A stretch of 64,000 nucleotides of DNA from Trichomonas vaginalis G3 (GCF_026262505.1 NC_067205.1:7192001-7256000), one strand, 5' to 3'; counted from the stretch's first letter, positions 16,609-25,148 are shown. Numbers and translations: made by a program. Notes: a model not told the origin generated them from the sequence alone.

Positions 16609-19600
16609 ATGTATCGGAAGTTGTCTAAGTTAGAACACTCGGAAATAAAACAACTTCTTACAGAAGCTAATATAGATGTTGCAAAGCATTACGCAACAAA
16701 CAAAAAAGCACTCGCTGACATCCTCAATGACTATAATGGTGCAATAAGTTATGATAGAATTCATGAGTCATAAAGCCGCAACGCGGCGAGGACGAAGTTC
16801 ATGCAATAGCATTTCCTTTAAATGACATTGCTATTGACTTATATCATAGACGTTCAGTACCTCATGAAGTAAGCGTGAGATGTTTGACATAACAAAATGC
16901 AAACGTTGGTGAAACAAGAAGAAGAGACGACACACTGAAACAACAGAGAAGAGAGATTTTAAAAGTGCTATAGAACAAGTTCGCAAAGCTAATAATGTCA
17001 TTCGTTCCATTGACGACAAACCAAAAGAAGGTGAGAGATGGTTAAAGAAAGATGAAGAGAATAGGAAGAGAAATGTGAAGTCAGGCAATAGACTCATTGA
17101 CTTTAACATCGAAGCTTTAGATGAACCAAACAGAGACTACTTACACACAAACATTTCGGTAAGGTTTTCATGAGACTCTTAGAGAAAATTAAAATAAACT
17201 CACAACAGAGATGGATGGTATGTTATAAACTTGGTGGAAAGTATGAATGTTCTACGTTAAACCTCAATAATATTGGAACATTACTACATCAGCTCTTGAA
17301 GGAGAACTTTATATCAGAGATAGAAAGCAAATGCTGCAGGTATTGTTGAAATGCACTATGACTTCTTCTGACAAACATAAAGAATCTTACCGAAATAAAG
17401 ATGTATGATTTAACAGAATATGAAGGCTTAACGATGTCAGATGTAAAGAAAGGCAAACCAAAAAAGAGACCATATAGAGATGAAAGCACACTGACAAATG
17501 ACCAGAAAGCCATTTTGGAAGCTCTTAAGCAAACAGGAAACCCAGCACTTATAGAAAGCTTTTGGAAAGATAATGGTGAAAGAAGTTTTATAAGAAGAGA
17601 AGCGGTCAGTTCTGGAAGTATCTTTGCACATTACCTATAAATCTTGAACGCTACCAAATTCTTCAATGAACTGAACAAAAGAACTGCAGCACTTATGACA
17701 GAAGACAATTGTTTCGTTTATGCTTGCATTCAAGCTGGAGTAGATGAAGAAACTATTGACCACATGAGAGAAGTCATTCGTGTTAGAGACTTTCCTCAAA
17801 GTAAAGTACAAGAAATTTCTGACGCAACAAGTATAGCATTTAATGTTACCATTGGTTATTTCAATGACTCAAGACATAATGAAATAAAGAGATACATACC
17901 AAAAAGAATGTGAAACTGCTCGAACTATTGACTTACTTCTTGTTGAAGACCACTACATGCTAAACGAAAGATTACCAATGACAACATATTTCATTCGCAA
18001 CTATATAGAAATCTTGAAGGAGTGTGGTGGAATGAACATTGAGAAACAAATGAAGATTTATACAAAGAGAGATGGTAAATACATTGTTCGCATGGATAGA
18101 ACAACACCGTTATGGGATGTTATGAAAACATTGTGGGAGTGCAAATATTTTGAACCTATTTCTTATGGAGAACTTTTCACATATACGACTGACTTATATA
18201 AACAGAACCTTGCACCATTTAAAGATTTGACATATGCTCCAAAGTATTGTGTACAACTGAAGAAGAAAGCAGAGTCAAAAGAAGTAAATAAAGCTAAATG
18301 TAAGTTCATTCCTGAGCATGTTTTCTTTGCTGACTTTGAGTGCAGTACCGATGGCTTTCATAAAGCTTTTAACATCTGTTATGACAGTGAGATGGTTCAG
18401 TGAGTGAAAGCATATGGGTCAGAACTGTGCAACAGAATTTTTGGAACGACTTCCTGACAAGAGTTTAATATATTTCCATAACCTCAGTTATGATATAAAC
18501 TTCATCTTAAGACACATGACAGAAGTGAAAGGAACTCCCATCATTAAAGGTTCACGAACAATGCAAATAACTGGTTTATATAAAGGACGGGCAATTATTA
18601 TAAAAGACTCTTACAGTGTTATAAATAAGAAGCTTAAACTATTTCCTGCTATGTTTAACTTACAAACAGGACCGAAAGAAGTATTTCCATATAACTACTA
18701 CAGCAGTACTTTGTTAGCAAATGACAACAGAACTGGTGTCATTTCTGAAGCATGTAAGTTTATCCGGGATGCAGATACATTCATGAAAAACATAGATTCC
18801 ATCAAAGGTTGCAGAATAGATGAAAACCACTTCGACTTAGAAAAATATAGCTCATTTTATTGCAAACAAGATGTAAGAATTTTAAGAGAAGGTTTTGTTA
18901 AGTTCCGCAATGACTTATTGAAAGAATTTGATTTAAACGTATATGACTACGTTAGTATTTGTTCTATTGCTAACAAATTATTTGAGAACAGAGTATACTT
19001 CCCGAATGGAAATCTTTATGACCTCTCAAATAAACCAAGAGAATTTATTTCACGCTGTATTCAAGGTGGAAGATGTATGTTGTCAGATAACATGAAACAA
19101 AAGAGCGAAAAGAAACTCATTGCTGATTTCGACGCTGTTTCATTATATCCATCCGCTATAGCAAGACTTTATACTTTAGAAGGAATTCCAAAGGTTATGA
19201 AGGATGAGATGCTAAGCACAGAGTATCTCATGAGACATTTATTCGATGACGACCAAAAGGAACCCATTGGTGAAAAGTTTATGTCTGGCTTCTTTGTTCT
19301 CATTAAGATAACAGAGATTGGAATACATAGACACTTTCCTTTAATAGTTTGTGACCCTGAACTAAATCCAGAACTTAACGTTCCCAGAAGTTCAAACACT
19401 TGCTGTTTAATGTATGTTGACCATATAACATTACAAGACCTCATAAAATATCAAGGTGTCAAATGTGAAGTGTTGCAAGGATACTATTACGATGGAAACA
19501 GAGATATTAGAATAAGAGATGAAGTAAAGAAGTTGTTTGAGTTAAGGTTAAAGTATAAGAAAGAAGGAAATCCTTTGCAAGAAAATATAAAGCTCATTCT

Positions 19601-20387
19601 GAACAGTATTTATGGCAAAACTATTCTATCTCCTATTGAGTCAAAAATAACCATAGTAAATGACAAAGATGCTATAAGATATGCCATCAGAAACTACAAC
19701 CATATAGTGAAGTTCGAAGGTTTGGATGGTTCAGATAAAACTATTTTCAAGCTAACGAAAAGCATTTGCAGACACTTTAACTTCTGTCCACTTGGTGTTA
19801 ACATTCTGTCTATGTCGAAGAGAATAATGTGTGAAGTATTCTGTACTGCAGAAGACTTAGGAATGGACATCTTTTATAGCGATACCGACAGTATGCATCT
19901 CTACAATGAAGATATCCCTCGTTTAGCTGAAGAGTTTGAGAAACGTTATGGAAGAGTTCTCATTGGTAAAAACCTTGGTCAATTTCATTCTGACTTCGCA
20001 GAAATAACACCTGGAAAACAAAGTTTAGCATACAAGTCAATATTTTGTGGAAAGAAGACTTACATAGACTTACTCACGAATGATTTAAATGAAGTTGCAT
20101 TTCACTGCAGAATGAAAGGCGTGAAGCAAGATGTTATTGCTTTAACCGCTAATGAAATGTTTCCTGACTCTGTTCAGTGTTTCTATGATGAAGATAAAGG
20201 TTTAATGGTTCCGCAAGGAACATATGACAAAGATTCTGAGTTCAGTGTTATGAAGTTATATAAAGCACTTTATGACGGTCAAGAGATTGGATTTGACTTA
20301 TGTAAGTCATGTCAACCTTGCTTTGCTGAAAAGTTTAACTTTTCTATTCAGACTAAGACTTCATTCATAAGAAAGCTTAAGTTCTGA
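16609..20387 (+). pseudogene. POLB: Polinton protein-primed DNA polymerase B, broken in its N-terminal half
   Basis: A family B polymerase with exonuclease and palm motifs in order: Exo I (FFADFEC, about 18330), Exo II (FHNLSYDINF, about 18475), Exo III (YCKQDVRIL, about 18860), motif A (DFDAVSLYPS, 19124-19153), motif B (LNSIYGK, about 19600) and motif C (YSDTDS, about 19880). The D-x-x-S-L-Y-P-S form and the long N-terminal extension fit the protein-primed POLB of Polintons, which replicates the linear element. The exonuclease-polymerase half is well kept. The N-terminal region looks broken, with several breaks. A double hairpin of the dispersed family lies near its 5' end (16775-16803). 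Confidence 0.85.
16775..16803 (+). repeat. Dispersed double hairpin, copy 3
   Basis: CCGCAACGCGG stem-loop followed by GGACGAAGTTC and ATG, inside the 5' part of the polymerase gene. It differs by a few bases from the copy at 12265-12291. Confidence 0.7.
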
Positions 20388-20457
20388 GGTCATGAATGAG
20401 AAAAATAATGAGGTCATTTATTTTTGTCAGCAGTGAGACCATTCATGATAAAAATAA

Positions 20458-20485
20458 GCCGCTAGCGGCAAGGGTGAAGCCCATG
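20458..20485 (+). repeat. Dispersed double hairpin, copy 4
   Basis: CCGCTAGCGG is a perfect palindrome, followed by CAA and GGGTGAAGCCC. It lies in the short spacer between the converging polymerase and candidate capsid genes, where it could also end transcription. Confidence 0.7.
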
Positions 20486-20492
20486 TGGTCAT

Positions 20493-21350
20493 TTACAATA
20501 CTGCGATGGTAGAGTTTAAGAGTTGTGCTTCAATGTAGAGACAGTCCTTATGGTCTGGAGGTAAGAACACTGGGCAGTTATGGTCATGAGTGGAGAACAT
20601 GTCTATCCAAAACTCACGATTGAAGCCAGTTAATTTATAGTATTTAGGGTTAGGAAGTGGTGAAGTTCTTGTATGACCAATGAACTCATTTTCAACTCCC
20701 TTACTTAAGTTTGAATATAATATAGCTTGCTTTCTATCCCAAATGCCAGGTGTTACAATCTTTGAAAATTCATTTTTCCTCGGAAGCATTGCATCATAAT
20801 TGAAAACATTCTTGAAATCATCACTTGGTTCAGAGATTTGAAACCTTATACGTAATGGATTTTCTTTCTCTTTAGCTACTTCATTGAATGGTGAATATAT
20901 AACAAACTGACAGTCATGAGTTCCATCTTCATTTTCATTAAATTCATAATGAAAGTCTATAAGTTGTGGCTGACTACCTTCTTCTTTCAGTTGTGCAAGA
21001 AACTCACGTAAAGGCTGTAAAGTTTGTACTTCAATGTTGAACTTTTTCTCGAACATCTCATTAAATGAAATCATACATTCTTGTAAAGTTGTATCGTCTT
21101 TAAAGTATTTGTATATGTGAATGTTTTGGGCGCTTAAAGACTGTTCGTCATTTTCTATCTCGACTTGAAGTATAAAGTCAACCTTTCTGAAAGCACGTGT
21201 TATATACATAGATGTTATGCCAATGTACTTCTCTTCATTTATGTTCACAATCCAGTCTGTTGGAAACTTAAACGTTACTCTGTTCCCCTTTATTTTAACG
21301 TCAGGGTTTTCACTACTGAACGCAACAGATAAAGGTATTTGTCTATACAT
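20493..21350 (-). CDS. Polinton beta-rich protein, candidate penton/minor capsid
   Basis: 285 residues. It shares with the protein at 4629-5510 the motifs F-K-F-P-T-D-W-I (about residue 28), P-G-I-W-D-R (about 206) and P-K-Y-Y-K-L-T-G-F (about 237). The two are probably paralogues and may both be virion proteins. The sequence is mostly alternating strands with no membrane segment. It lies next to the capsid gene block, reading leftward. The upstream leader TATTTTTATCCGAATTAA is shared with the major capsid gene. It looks whole. Penton-like identity is inference from size, paralogy and position. Confidence 0.6.
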   Translation of the reverse strand: MYRQIPLSVAFSSENPDVKIKGNRVTFKFPTDWIVNINEEKYIGITSMYITRAFRKVDFILQVEIENDEQSLSAQNIHIYKYFKDDTTLQECMISFNEMFEKKFNIEVQTLQPLREFLAQLKEEGSQPQLIDFHYEFNENEDGTHDCQFVIYSPFNEVAKEKENPLRIRFQISEPSDDFKNVFNYDAMLPRKNEFSKIVTPGIWDRKQAILYSNLSKGVENEFIGHTRTSPLPNPKYYKLTGFNREFWIDMFSTHDHNCPVFLPPDHKDCLYIEAQLLNSTIAVL

Positions 21351-21372
21351 TTAATTCGGATAAAAATAAACC
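21351..21372 (-). promoter_or_regulatory. Polinton leader B (TATTTTTATCCGAA)
   Basis: On the minus strand, GTTTATTTTTATCCGAATTA precedes the ATG at 21350. Almost the same string, TATTTTTATCCGAAGTAA, lies before the major capsid ATG at 22146. It is likely a shared promoter of structural genes. Confidence 0.5.
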
Positions 21373-21374
21373 AT

Positions 21375-21647
21375 TTACTCTTTCTTTGCTTCAGCTTCTT
21401 TAGCTTTTTGTTCTTCCTTTGCTTTTGCTTCTTCTCTAGCTTTCTTCGCCAGCAAACGTGGGTTCTTTTGTCTTCCAGCAGCTAATGCAGCAAGTTGTTT
21501 TTCACTAAGTTTTCTCTTTGGTCTCTCTGGCTTTTGTTCTTGTTTTTGTTCCTTCAGTTCGGATAAAATTTGCTCACGAATTTCTTTCTTCAATGCTTCA
21601 ACATCTATGACCCCTTGGGTCTTGTCCGTAGGACTTGTCTGAGTCAT
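21375..21647 (-). CDS. Polinton Lys/Glu/Ala-rich coiled-coil protein
   Basis: About 90 residues from the ATG at 21647; an in-frame ATG 7 codons upstream is the alternative. A predicted helix (EALKKEIREQILSELKEQ) is followed by a basic stretch (RPKRKLSEKQ) and then a charged Lys/Glu/Ala helix to the end. It is small and highly charged, so it could bind DNA or scaffold the capsid; neither is shown. It is divergent from the gene at 21693 with a 45-bp spacer. Confidence 0.5.
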   Translation of the reverse strand: MTQTSPTDKTQGVIDVEALKKEIREQILSELKEQKQEQKPERPKRKLSEKQLAALAAGRQKNPRLLAKKAREEAKAKEEQKAKEAEAKKE

Positions 21648-21692
21648 TTGACTGCAGATAAAAAACAAAATTAAAACTTTAACCGGTGTAAA

Positions 21693-22118
21693 ATGAGCTT
21701 GTCAAAATCAGAGCGAGAGTCTATTATATTAAATGACGCAAGAGGAATACAACATCCTTTCTATTACGTAAGTCAGAGTAAAGATGGTAAAATATACGTA
21801 AGAAAAAGAAAGGTTCCATTAGCGAATGCAGAAAGCGACAACATTAAGGTGCATGGCAAGGGTGAAGTCCATATAAAACCTTCTGTTCAAACTGAGCCAC
21901 CAAAAGAACAAGAAGAAAAAAAGCCAGATGTACTTTCAATAACGAACCAAGAGCTTATTGCAAAGTTTGTGAATTTCATTGAAAAGCAAACCGAGTCAAA
22001 GAACCCTGACCCACCAGTGAAAGAAGTTGAGACAAAAGAGAATGTACAGTTCATTGAAAATGTCAAGAAACAACTTCCACCACGAATGCCAAGAAGAAGA
22101 GTGAGAATAATGAAGTAA
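21693..22118 (+). CDS. Polinton protein with FYY...KDG...RKRKVPL motif
   Basis: 141 residues. Near residues 23-43 it has H-P-F-Y-Y-V-S-Q-S-K-D-G-K-I-Y-V-R-K-R-K, then V-P-L. A related string (GFYIHTMKDGRVQFRKIKQP) occurs in the small protein at 24258-24494. A Pro/Glu-rich linker and a basic tail (PPRMPRRRVRIMK) follow. The motif pair on both sides of the major capsid gene suggests linked virion functions. A single-hairpin relative of the dispersed family lies in its coding sequence (21851-21874). Family unknown. It looks whole. Confidence 0.55.
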   Translation: MSLSKSERESIILNDARGIQHPFYYVSQSKDGKIYVRKRKVPLANAESDNIKVHGKGEVHIKPSVQTEPPKEQEEKKPDVLSITNQELIAKFVNFIEKQTESKNPDPPVKEVETKENVQFIENVKKQLPPRMPRRRVRIMK

Positions 22119-22120
22119 AT

Positions 22121-22145
22121 AGATATTTTTATCCGAAGTAAATAC
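22121..22145 (+). promoter_or_regulatory. Polinton leader B before the capsid gene
   Basis: AGATATTTTTATCCGAAGTA directly precedes the capsid ATG and matches the leader on the opposite strand at 21351-21372. Confidence 0.5.
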
Positions 22146-23720
22146 ATGCAGAACGAACAGTTAAACGAATTTACTCCAGCAGAGCATATTCATCAGATTC
22201 GCTCATATTTCGATATCATAGACAATGCAGTTCAAATTGGTGACACTAATAGAAAATATTCTGACGCAAAGATTCCATCACAACCTGGAACTGCTAAAGA
22301 TAACACATGGGTAACATTCAATCTCTCACCTCCTGGTGAAAATATGTTGGACCTTTACAATACATTCATTACGTATAAAATGGAAGGTCAATTTATTGTA
22401 GATAAAGAAATTGGTTCAGGTTCCAATAAAACAAACCCACCAGGATTTTGGATTGGTTTCGATGACGCTTTCTATGCAGTTGCTGGATATCAAATCCTTG
22501 CAAATGGTCGTATCGTATATTCTCAAGACAACGCAAGAGAAGAAGCATATATAACTTCAAACTCACAAACTACCGAACAAATAAAGAAAGTAGATGTTTT
22601 CTCAAAGACTCGACATGAAGATGTATGGAGTCATTCGGGAACATGCAGAACAGGACAAATTGTTAGTGGTCCAATTACAGCAGGAAAATCATTTGATTTT
22701 AAGCTTCGTTTAAGAATTCCTGTTAGAAGATTCCTTCCATTAGAAGCTATTCGATTTATTCCAGCTTTTGCAGGAAACATTCAGCTTAAAGTAAAGTTCA
22801 GTAGCGACGCCTTACAATGCACATCTATATCTGTAAATGATATCATTGCTTTCAATCCAACTCTTAAAGTTGCATTTGCTTCAGATTCAAATCCACCGAC
22901 AAATAAATTTGTTCCATGGAATGAACCATTCACTATGATAACGAAGGCAGTAGAAGCTAGTGGAACAGTTACTATTACAACTGTAACCCAGCAACTATTT
23001 CGAACAAAGATGGATTTTAATGAATGTTTCATTCATCCAAAGTCATTCTCTTTAGACCCTAACATTTATACAGAACTTGTAGAACATTATACAAACGAGG
23101 CTTTATGTTTTCCTGTTAAAGTTATGGATTGGATTCCTATGGACGGTTCATTCTCAAAGAATACAGATAGTTCAAGTGCAACATTTACAGCAGCTTATAC
23201 GCCTATTAATGTTAAAAGTATTTGGGCACTATTTAGAAAGAAAGACAACTATTATGTTAATTTTGAGAACCCTAAGTTTAAATATCTTCAGCTTTCCATG
23301 GGAGCTTATGGAAATATGCCTGCAGAACCTGAAAAATCATATGGACCTGTATTTTATGAAATGGTTGCGAACGCCTGCAATACAAACAATGATATGATAG
23401 GATTTAATGAAGATGTTATGAGGTCATTGGTGGATGATGGTAGTGTGGAACATAAATGGGATAGCTATGACAACACACATTTCTTATGTGGTTTTCCAAC
23501 AGAAGTGGACTTTTGCTTCCAGCAAGGTCAAACATCTACTGCTCCAATAACATACAAATTGTCTGTTAAAGGACCTATTGAACTAGCAACTGAAAATGTA
23601 CCAAAGCCACTTATTGGATTTATGAGGGATTGTTGCTTTGCCATTCAGGTGCGTGCTAATGGAATCCCAATAATAAGATTAGATGACTATAACTTAGCTG
23701 CGGACGACAGTGAGGAATAA
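22146..23720 (+). CDS. MCP: Polinton major capsid protein (double jelly roll)
   Basis: 524 residues, a typical length for Polinton capsid proteins. Recognisable features are the N-terminal Y-F-D-I-I-D-N region and the SPPGENMLDLYNTFI stretch. Further on are GKSFDFKLRLRIPVRRFLP followed by I-P-A-F-A-G-N-I, and a second beta-rich half ending in F-A-I-Q-V-R-A-N-G. The pattern of two beta-barrel halves fits the double-jelly-roll fold that forms pseudo-hexameric capsomers. It follows the small basic protein gene by 27 bp and shares a leader with the candidate penton gene. It looks whole. Confidence 0.8.
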   Translation: MQNEQLNEFTPAEHIHQIRSYFDIIDNAVQIGDTNRKYSDAKIPSQPGTAKDNTWVTFNLSPPGENMLDLYNTFITYKMEGQFIVDKEIGSGSNKTNPPGFWIGFDDAFYAVAGYQILANGRIVYSQDNAREEAYITSNSQTTEQIKKVDVFSKTRHEDVWSHSGTCRTGQIVSGPITAGKSFDFKLRLRIPVRRFLPLEAIRFIPAFAGNIQLKVKFSSDALQCTSISVNDIIAFNPTLKVAFASDSNPPTNKFVPWNEPFTMITKAVEASGTVTITTVTQQLFRTKMDFNECFIHPKSFSLDPNIYTELVEHYTNEALCFPVKVMDWIPMDGSFSKNTDSSSATFTAAYTPINVKSIWALFRKKDNYYVNFENPKFKYLQLSMGAYGNMPAEPEKSYGPVFYEMVANACNTNNDMIGFNEDVMRSLVDDGSVEHKWDSYDNTHFLCGFPTEVDFCFQQGQTSTAPITYKLSVKGPIELATENVPKPLIGFMRDCCFAIQVRANGIPIIRLDDYNLAADDSEE

Positions 23721-23750
23721 AGGATGAACGTTTATTTTTAAAGCTTATAA

Positions 23751-24209
23751 ATGAGTTCTTCATCAAGCTCTCGTGAACCTTCACCATCTATGAAACAAAC
23801 TTTACCAAACGATTATGGAGCACCTATTGAATATTTCTTACGAGCTGCACAATGGCAAAGAGCAGTCTCACCAAGGTTAGGTGTTCCACCAGCTCCTGTC
23901 AAAAATAGCATTTGGTCAAGTCCTTATATAAAATATGGTCTCCCACTAGGTTTGCTAGCTACAGCAGGAGCAGTAATGATGTTGAAAAGAAATAAAGCAA
24001 ATGTTGTAAATAATACTGAAGTAGCTGAAGTTAAACAAACTCCAACACCTTCGCCAAAACCAACGCCTTCACAAGCAAAACCTTCAATGACTCCTGAACC
24101 TATGGAAGTACAAACTCCTGTTCAAAAGTCAACTCCTAAACCGACTCCAACATTTAAACCAGAACCTACTCCTCAAATAAATCGTAAAACTCCTGCGTTT
24201 CCTTACTGA
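23751..24209 (+). CDS. Polinton proline-rich protein with one membrane segment
   Basis: 152 residues: a Ser-rich start, a conserved-looking block (Y-F-L-R-A-A-Q-W-Q-R-A), and one hydrophobic stretch (GLPLGLLATAGAVMML, about 64-79) followed by basic residues. A long Pro/Thr/Lys tail (PTPSPKPTPSQAKP type) completes it. It is probably a virion-associated or membrane-anchored protein because it lies directly behind the capsid gene. No family recognised. It looks whole. Confidence 0.55.
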   Translation: MSSSSSSREPSPSMKQTLPNDYGAPIEYFLRAAQWQRAVSPRLGVPPAPVKNSIWSSPYIKYGLPLGLLATAGAVMMLKRNKANVVNNTEVAEVKQTPTPSPKPTPSQAKPSMTPEPMEVQTPVQKSTPKPTPTFKPEPTPQINRKTPAFPY

Positions 24210-24257
24210 AAAAATAACGTTATTTTTATTTAATATTAAAATTTTTATTTGATTGAA

Positions 24258-24494
24258 ATGACGACTAAAGTCACTGAAGCAATGAAACAAAAGTTTTTGG
24301 TAGAATACATTAAATCAGGAACTATTCCAGAAGGTTTTTACATTCATACTATGAAGGATGGTAGAGTTCAGTTTAGAAAGATAAAGCAACCATTAGATAA
24401 AGAAGGTATATTAAGGAAGATTAAACTTCATGAGGACAACATTGCTGAACTTAGGAAGAAGTTAGAAGAGTTGGAGAAAGGAAGAGAGTTATAA
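24258..24494 (+). CDS. Small Polinton protein with KDG-RK motif and C-terminal helix
   Basis: 78 residues from the ATG at 24258. It has GFYIHTMKDGRVQFRKIKQP, similar to the motif in the protein at 21693-22118, then a charged helix (LHEDNIAELRKKLEELEK) likely to form a coiled coil. Its last six codons and stop lie inside the right TIR. The gene at 3876-4403 likewise ends inside the left TIR, but in another frame. Confidence 0.5.
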   Translation: MTTKVTEAMKQKFLVEYIKSGTIPEGFYIHTMKDGRVQFRKIKQPLDKEGILRKIKLHEDNIAELRKKLEELEKGREL

Positions 24495-25142
24495 AGCAAT
24501 GAATTCAACAAGGTAGAAATGAGGTTAGAAATGAGGGTAGAAATGAGGTTAGATCTAACCTTCTACCCTAAATTTAAATGGATGTTTTCATACGTGTGAG
24601 GGTGGTGATATCATTAATTTTTAAGTTTATTTTTTATTTTATTTTTTTATTTTATTTTTATATAAATGACAGAACAAAAGCAACTCATACAAATCAAAAC
24701 ATATAACAAACATACATTTAAACATTTATTCTTCCTTCCTGAGCATAACATGTTCTTTCAAATACATCCGAGACCAGTTGACTTTTCATTGACTGTGTAT
24801 AAAGATAGAAATAGTTATATCATTAAACCATATGATGACGAAGGTAAGTTATGTAAATTGTACGTTAAGAAGTTAGAGAAAGTTTATGGCTTCAAGTATG
24901 ATTACAATAGGGTTAACACTGATGATGAAGATATTGAGGAAAATTTATGAGAACATTAGTGAAGTCGGTAGTGAGAACGATAGTGAGAACGTTTATTTTT
25001 ACATTAGTGAGTTCGTTAGTGAAAATGTTAGTGAAGTCGTTAGTGAAGTCATTAGTGAAGTCAGACGGTTTTGTAAATATTTAAGGTTAAGTTGGGTAAG
25101 GTGGAACGCAGTGCCGCCGTACCCAAGTTAACCATACTAACT
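24478..25142. repeat. Polinton right terminal inverted repeat
   Basis: Reverse complement of 3236-3900. It carries the second copy of the small TIR gene (24666-24950), the degenerate 12-bp array (24948-25063) and a GGTTAGATCTAACC palindrome (24547-24560). Confidence 0.93.
24666..24950 (+). CDS. Small Polinton TIR-encoded protein, right copy
   Basis: Identical 94-residue product to the gene at 3428-3712, reading outward toward the right end. Both copies have a T/A-rich leader ending TTTTTATATAA just before the ATG. Function unknown. Confidence 0.6.
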   Translation: MTEQKQLIQIKTYNKHTFKHLFFLPEHNMFFQIHPRPVDFSLTVYKDRNSYIIKPYDDEGKLCKLYVKKLEKVYGFKYDYNRVNTDDEDIEENL

Positions 25143-25148
25143 GTCTTG
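25143..25148 (+). repeat. Target-site duplication of the Polinton, right copy
   Basis: GTCTTG directly after the right end of the element, matching 3230-3235. Confidence 0.9.

Larger units (their letters stand above)
3236..25142 (+). mobile_element. Polinton/Maverick, 21.9 kb, recent insertion, partly broken
   Basis: The element begins AGTTAGTATGG and ends CCATACTAACT, has 665-bp terminal inverted repeats and a 6-bp target duplication. It carries the Polinton hallmark genes: packaging ATPase, major capsid protein, protein-primed polymerase B and retroviral-type integrase. Genes are packed in both directions with very short spacers. A structural module lies at both ends (3.9-11.0 kb and 20.5-24.5 kb); the integrase, KilA-N and polymerase genes lie between. 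The capsid, ATPase and many small genes look whole. The fibre-like gene, integrase, polymerase, one KilA-N gene and one small gene look broken, with of the order of ten breaks in total. The matching inverted repeats and perfect duplication point to a young insertion. No adenovirus-type protease was recognised, which is unusual for the family, though it could be too diverged to see by eye. Confidence 0.95.

Noticed and set aside
25092-25142. Start of the downstream membrane-protein frame inside the Polinton right end
   Set aside because: The open frame extends by chance into the TIR; the host sequence begins at 25143 and continues the frame from before the insertion.
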